Shown here: piece by piece, positions 60,743 through 64,000 of the stretch | Layout of the letters: the number at the start of each line of letters is the position of its first letter | Position numbering within the stretch: position 1 is the stretch's first letter | Source of the DNA: Bacteroides cellulosilyticus | GTDB lineage: Bacteria > Bacteroidota > Bacteroidia > Bacteroidales > Bacteroidaceae | Assembly: GCF_020091405.1 (NCBI RefSeq) | Contig: NZ_CP081903.1 | Location: 2,728,501 to 2,792,500, forward strand | Direction of reading: 5' to 3' | Length of the DNA stretch: 64,000 nt | Program-made: the position numbers and the translations under genes | Notes under the pieces: model-generated | Seen by the model: the letters and a program-made list of their open reading frames with translations, nothing else | Database searches by the model: none | What the model was told of the DNA's origin: nothing

Positions 60743-61270
60743 ATGAAGTTTGTAATAGAATCCGGTACGACTGCCGACATTGACGAATTAGAAAAGTTAT
60801 ATGATGATCTGAATGATTATCTATCAGCTACAACCAATTATCCCGGATGGATAAAAGGCATTTATCCTATTCGTGAAGATGCGGTTGCTGGCATAAAAAA
60901 TAATACTCTTTTTGTTGTCAGGCATGATGGAAAGATAGCTGGCTCTATTATCTTAGACCATCATCCCGATGAAGCCTATAATAATGTAAGGTGGAAAATT
61001 GAAGCTGACTATAGCCGTATTTTTGTGATACGCACTTTTGTAGTGCATCCCTCATTCTTGAAAATGGGTATTGGTCGTGCTTTGATGAACTATTCGTTTG
61101 AATTAGCTCAACAATCAGGCATAAAATCCATTCGTTTGGATGTGTATGAAAATAATCTTCCGGCAATCTCCCTCTATGAGAAATGCGGCTTTGAATACAT
61201 CCATACCGTAGATTTAGGCTTTGGCAACTACGGGCTGAACTGGTTCAAACTGTACGAGAAACTTGTTTAA
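60743..61270 (+). CDS. GNAT family N-acetyltransferase
   Basis: 175 residues with the GNAT fold: acetyl-CoA-binding loop VVHPSFLKMGIGRALMNYSF (the R/Q-x-x-G-x-G/A motif is KMGIGRA), then SIRLDVYENNLPAISLYEKC and GFEYIHTVD. The acceptor could be an amino acid, a small toxin-like metabolite or a protein. It is cargo placed between the excision genes and the KAP NTPase, with its own promoter. Confidence 0.88.
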   Translation: MKFVIESGTTADIDELEKLYDDLNDYLSATTNYPGWIKGIYPIREDAVAGIKNNTLFVVRHDGKIAGSIILDHHPDEAYNNVRWKIEADYSRIFVIRTFVVHPSFLKMGIGRALMNYSFELAQQSGIKSIRLDVYENNLPAISLYEKCGFEYIHTVDLGFGNYGLNWFKLYEKLV

Positions 61271-61361
61271 ACGCTATTCAAGTGAAAGACGTTTTCCTCA
61301 TGCTAGCCCCAAAAACATTGTTTTTCAGAATTTAATTTGAATCATTTACTTTTCCAGTGAA

Positions 61362-61463
61362 GTATTTAGTCTGTGCAAGTCTTTAGATGAAAATACGCTC
61401 GAAATGTAATGAGAGGAAGATTTTCATCTAAACCGAAGGCTCGGACTTGAACTGGCTAAATAC
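61362..61463. repeat. 102-base interrupted palindrome upstream of the KAP gene
   Basis: Nested pairs: GTATTTAG (61362-61369) with CTAAATAC (61456-61463), CAAGTC (61376-61381) with GACTTG (61444-61449), and TTTAGATGAAAAT (61382-61394) with ATTTTCATCTAAA (61420-61432). The inner loop is 25 bases. All are exact matches with unpaired bulges between. It could be a folded RNA leader, a single-strand recombination or transfer site, or an att-site structure. It occupies the 331-base gap between the GNAT and KAP genes. Confidence 0.7.
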
Positions 61464-61477
61464 GGAACTTACCTTTG
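61447..61477 (+). promoter_or_regulatory. Promoter of the KAP NTPase gene
   Basis: TTG at 61447-61449 and TACCTTTG at 61470-61477 are 20 bases apart, a full match. Its -33 box lies inside the right arm of the palindrome at 61362-61463, so folding could affect it. Confidence 0.5.
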
Positions 61478-61601
61478 TCAATGTTCATATTAAGTTCTGG
61501 AAAACTTATGCTACTTAAAATTAAATCATTAAAATGCGCTATATTTGCTGTGATATTTATAGATCTTGAATATTTATTTCTAACAATATAATAATACGTT
61601 T

Positions 61602-63017
61602 ATGAAATGTAAACTGCAAAAACTAGATATACCAGATGAGAATCCTTTCTTAAACTGTAAGTTGGGCAGAGAAAAATATGCAGATATATTGAAAGCAATT
61701 GTTTTGACTTACAATGAGGGTTGTGTATTAGCTATAAATGGAAAGTGGGGAACCGGGAAGACTACGTTTGTTGAGATGTGGGCAAAATATTTGAAACTAG
61801 ATGATTTTCATACATTATATTTTAATGCATGGGAAAATGATTTTATTTCAGATCCGATTGTTGGTTTGTTAGGTGAACTAAAAAAGGTAAGTTCACAAAA
61901 GAAGAAAGAAGATGCACTTTTATCAGTCATAAGCACAGCAGGAAAAATAGTTCTGAAAGCAGCCCCTGCAATAGCTAAAGGAATACTAAAAAAATATGCA
62001 GGTGAAGATGTTGTTGATATTTGCTCCGATAGTATAGAAGAAGGAGCTTCTTTATTAAAGGAAGAAATTGAAAGCTATGAGAAGCAGAAATTATGTTTAG
62101 AGCAATTCCATGCCGAATTATCGAATTTTGTGTTAGATATTTGCAACGACAAACCTTTGGTTTTCATTGTTGATGAACTAGATAGGTGTAATCCTTATTA
62201 TGCTGTAAAGGTATTAGAAAGGATAAAACATCTTTTCAATATACCTAATATTGTATTTGTTATATCCATAGATAAACAACAATTAAGTAATTCTATACGA
62301 GGATATTATGGTAGTGATTTAATAGATGCAGATGAATACTTAAAGAGATTTATTGATATTGAATATACCTTACCAGATCCTGATGTAGATAAATTCAGTA
62401 GCTATTTATATGAATTTTATGATTTTGATGCATTCTTTGGAACAGAAGAAAGGGGGCAATATTTTAAACGAGATAATGAACAGGATAACTTTCTCAAAAT
62501 CGCTCAAGCTCTTTTTAAACATAAGAATTTAACTTTAAGGCAAATAGAGAAAATTTTCACAAATACTCGGTTGTCATTAAAAATGTTTTCGCATAATGAA
62601 TATGTTTGTCCTGATGTACTTTTCTTGCTAACTTATTTTCATATATGCGAATCGGACTTATATGAGAAGATATGCCATAAGAATTATGATATTCAAGGTT
62701 TGGTAGATCAGCTAGAAAATAGTATTCCTCAATGCATATTTAAAGTAGATGAATCATATAATAAGTATTGCAATCGTTTTTTCTTATTTACTATTGCTCA
62801 GTTAATAGCATGTTATGCGGTCGAAGGATATGCTCACGTTTCATTGATAACAGACAAAGAACCAAATAAAAATCGTGAACTTTTATTTACTACAAAATTT
62901 ATGGATAATAAGACTTTAGTTGAAGCTCTAGAATGGACAGAACATCAATATAGAGGAATTTTTGCTTTATCACATATTACAAATAAGATAAGCCTATTAG
63001 AAAATTTTAAAAACTGA
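61602..63017 (+). CDS. KAP family P-loop NTPase
   Basis: 471 residues. Walker A is INGKWGTGKTTF (45-56), then FNAWEND (74-80, a KAP hallmark) and Walker B LVFIVDELDRCNPYYAVKVL (from 186), followed by FVISIDKQQLSNSIRGYYG and EYLKRFIDIEY. Between Walker A and B lies the family's hydrophobic/amphipathic insert (TAGKIVLKAAPAIAKGILK, 112-130), a possible membrane contact. PifA of plasmid F, an abortive anti-phage protein, belongs to this family, so a defence role is plausible (inference). Very AT-rich coding suggests recent transfer. Confidence 0.87.
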   Translation: MKCKLQKLDIPDENPFLNCKLGREKYADILKAIVLTYNEGCVLAINGKWGTGKTTFVEMWAKYLKLDDFHTLYFNAWENDFISDPIVGLLGELKKVSSQKKKEDALLSVISTAGKIVLKAAPAIAKGILKKYAGEDVVDICSDSIEEGASLLKEEIESYEKQKLCLEQFHAELSNFVLDICNDKPLVFIVDELDRCNPYYAVKVLERIKHLFNIPNIVFVISIDKQQLSNSIRGYYGSDLIDADEYLKRFIDIEYTLPDPDVDKFSSYLYEFYDFDAFFGTEERGQYFKRDNEQDNFLKIAQALFKHKNLTLRQIEKIFTNTRLSLKMFSHNEYVCPDVLFLLTYFHICESDLYEKICHKNYDIQGLVDQLENSIPQCIFKVDESYNKYCNRFFLFTIAQLIACYAVEGYAHVSLITDKEPNKNRELLFTTKFMDNKTLVEALEWTEHQYRGIFALSHITNKISLLENFKN

Positions 63018-63038
63018 GGTTGTATTTATTTTGTATAA

Positions 63039-63084
63039 TGGCAGTCCATCCTTTTGTTTTGAAGTGTGAAAGGACAGACTGCCA
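63039..63084. terminator. Bidirectional terminator between KAP and integrase genes
   Basis: TGGCAGTC (63039-63046) pairs with GACTGCCA (63077-63084), and inside it TCCTTT pairs with AAAGGA. It sits between two convergent genes. Confidence 0.65.
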
Positions 63085-63092
63085 GATAATAA

Positions 63093-64000
63093 TTATATAG
63101 CCAATTCCGATAGACAGCTATTTACCTTTTGCATATCCTTGAAAATATTCTGATCTAGTACCCGTGCATAGTGTTTGGTGACGCTTGTATCTGCATGACC
63201 TAACATTTTAGCGACATTCTCCATGCTCACGCCATTCGCAAGGCAAATGCTTGTGGCATAGCTATGACGGGCGGTATGAGTACTAAGATTTTTATGAATT
63301 CCGCACACATCGGCAATTTCCTTCAAATAACTGTTCATGCGTTGATTACACAATACAGGTAAAAGTTTTCCGGTACATTCTGCCACATTTTTATACTTTT
63401 CAAGTATAGAAGCTGCCACAGGTAACACAGGAATATTACACATAATTTTTGTCTTTTGGCGGTTCTTCCTTATCCAAAGTTCCCCTTTGTTGTCTTTTAC
63501 CAAGTGTTCAGGTGATAAATCTTTCACATCGCTGAACGCCAAACCTGTAAAAATGCAAAAGACAAAAACATCCCGTACCTGTTCTACTCGTTTAATTGTG
63601 AACTCTTTAGCGAGAATGATTTTAATCTCGTCCATTGTCAGAAATTCAGGATCGGTTTCTTCCAGTTTAAAGCGGTAGTAAGCAAACGGATCTTTCTTTA
63701 TCCAGTCGTTTTCTAAAGCAATGCGGATGATCTTCTTCAAATTCTTCAATCGGGTGATAGCTGAATTCTGCGCACAACCTTTTTCAATCTTCAAAAAAGC
63801 ATCAAACTTAGAAATAAAGTTGGCTTCTAAGTTATTTAGGGCAATATCCGATAACTGATATTCTTTCTTAATGAATTCTTCCAAATATCGGGTAGTGGTT
63901 TCATATCGTTGAACGGTCTTACTTACGAAGTCCTTACCGATTAGCTTACGGCTTTGTTCGTTATGCTCTCTGAATACCTGCAATAGTGTTTTGTTATCTT
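63093..64000 (-). CDS. Tyrosine integrase of the mobile island (5' partial at the window edge)
   Basis: About 300 C-terminal residues are visible; the frame is open through base 64000, so the usual ~100 N-terminal residues are cut off. Core motifs: LKNLKKIIRIALENDWI, FCIFTGLAFSDVKDL (an Ala stands where most recombinases have the first catalytic Arg, as known for Bacteroides IntDOT-like enzymes), HTARHSYATSI (HxxR), LGHADTSVTKHYARV with His and nucleophile Tyr. It probably catalyses integration and excision of the island and marks its right end. Confidence 0.9.
   Translation of the reverse strand, partial: DNKTLLQVFREHNEQSRKLIGKDFVSKTVQRYETTTRYLEEFIKKEYQLSDIALNNLEANFISKFDAFLKIEKGCAQNSAITRLKNLKKIIRIALENDWIKKDPFAYYRFKLEETDPEFLTMDEIKIILAKEFTIKRVEQVRDVFVFCIFTGLAFSDVKDLSPEHLVKDNKGELWIRKNRQKTKIMCNIPVLPVAASILEKYKNVAECTGKLLPVLCNQRMNSYLKEIADVCGIHKNLSTHTARHSYATSICLANGVSMENVAKMLGHADTSVTKHYARVLDQNIFKDMQKVNSCLSELAI

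Larger units (their letters stand above)
51273..64000. mobile_element. Mobilizable genomic island with defence-type cargo (right end beyond the window)
   Basis: The stretch is visibly more AT-rich than the PUL and fimbrial regions. It carries a relaxase, a BfmA/BtgA-type mobilization gene, an oriT candidate, excisionase-like HTH genes, an RteC-like gene and an integrase at the far right. Conjugation (tra) genes are absent from the visible part, so it would be mobilized in trans. The left boundary is not defined: it falls between the invertase gene and the HNH gene, and no attL/attR pair could be identified. Confidence 0.7.

Noticed and set aside
61362..61463. Integron attC site
   Set aside because: The size fits, but the GTTRRRY/RYYYAAC ends are absent and there is no integron integrase or cassette array.

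Overview
The window looks like a Bacteroides chromosome, close to the B. thetaiotaomicron/ovatus/xylanisolvens group (inference). The support is the polysaccharide-utilization gene content, the promoters of the TAnnTTTG (-7) type with TTG/TTTG about 19-20 bases upstream, Mfa/Fim-type fimbrial genes, RteC-like and BfmA/BtgA-like genes, and a tyrosine-type invertase. No rRNA, tRNA or CRISPR array was seen.

Positions 1-19215 (all +) are the downstream part of a polysaccharide utilization locus. In order it holds the C-terminal part of a GH2-like protein with a PA14 domain, a twin pectate-lyase-like beta-helix protein, a GH2 enzyme, a GH71/99-like enzyme, a sialate O-acetylesterase-like esterase, a heparinase II/III-like protein with Ca-binding repeats, a GH92 alpha-mannosidase and a GH3 enzyme. 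Nearly all carry signal peptides. SusC/SusD and the regulator are not in the window, so the substrate is unknown; a mannose-containing, acetylated and possibly uronic-acid-containing glycan would fit.

Positions 19392-35356 are mixed core and accessory genes: a CatB/Vat-like acetyltransferase, DUF1062, an RteC protein, an AraC regulator next to a four-PAS hybrid histidine kinase, an EamA exporter, an LA_2272-type repeat protein, an AraC-GyrI regulator divergent from a DJ-1/PfpI protein, a decayed gene, an HU-like protein with a repeat-filled leader, a methyltransferase-rsgA operon behind a two-hairpin leader, and a MATE transporter.

Positions 35674-49363 (all -) are a fimbrial operon: an Rrf2-like candidate regulator, DUF3575, a FimB/Mfa2-like anchor, DUF3868/OmpA-like, a 1112-residue fimbrillin-like lipoprotein, an HU-like/DUF4469 protein and two more fimbrillins. 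An Rpn-type nuclease gene flanked by perfect 28-base inverted repeats sits inside it. Just upstream, perfect 27-base inverted repeats (49408-49434 and 49837-49863) bound a 402-base segment next to a tyrosine recombinase. This is a classic phase-variation switch, with the twist that the right repeat lies inside the recombinase reading frame, so inversion would rewrite the recombinase C-terminus.

From about 51.2 kb to the right edge lies an AT-rich mobilizable island. It carries a relaxase, a frameshifted BfmA/BtgA gene, a hairpin-rich oriT candidate, a frameshifted RteC-like gene, excisionase-like HTH proteins and a tyrosine integrase cut by the edge. Its cargo includes a D12-class adenine methylase, PtuA-like ATPase and PtuB-like HNH nuclease operon (a Septu-like defence candidate with a methylase), an RlmJ-like methyltransferase, a Crp/Fnr regulator, a GNAT protein and a KAP P-loop NTPase beside a 100-base palindrome.
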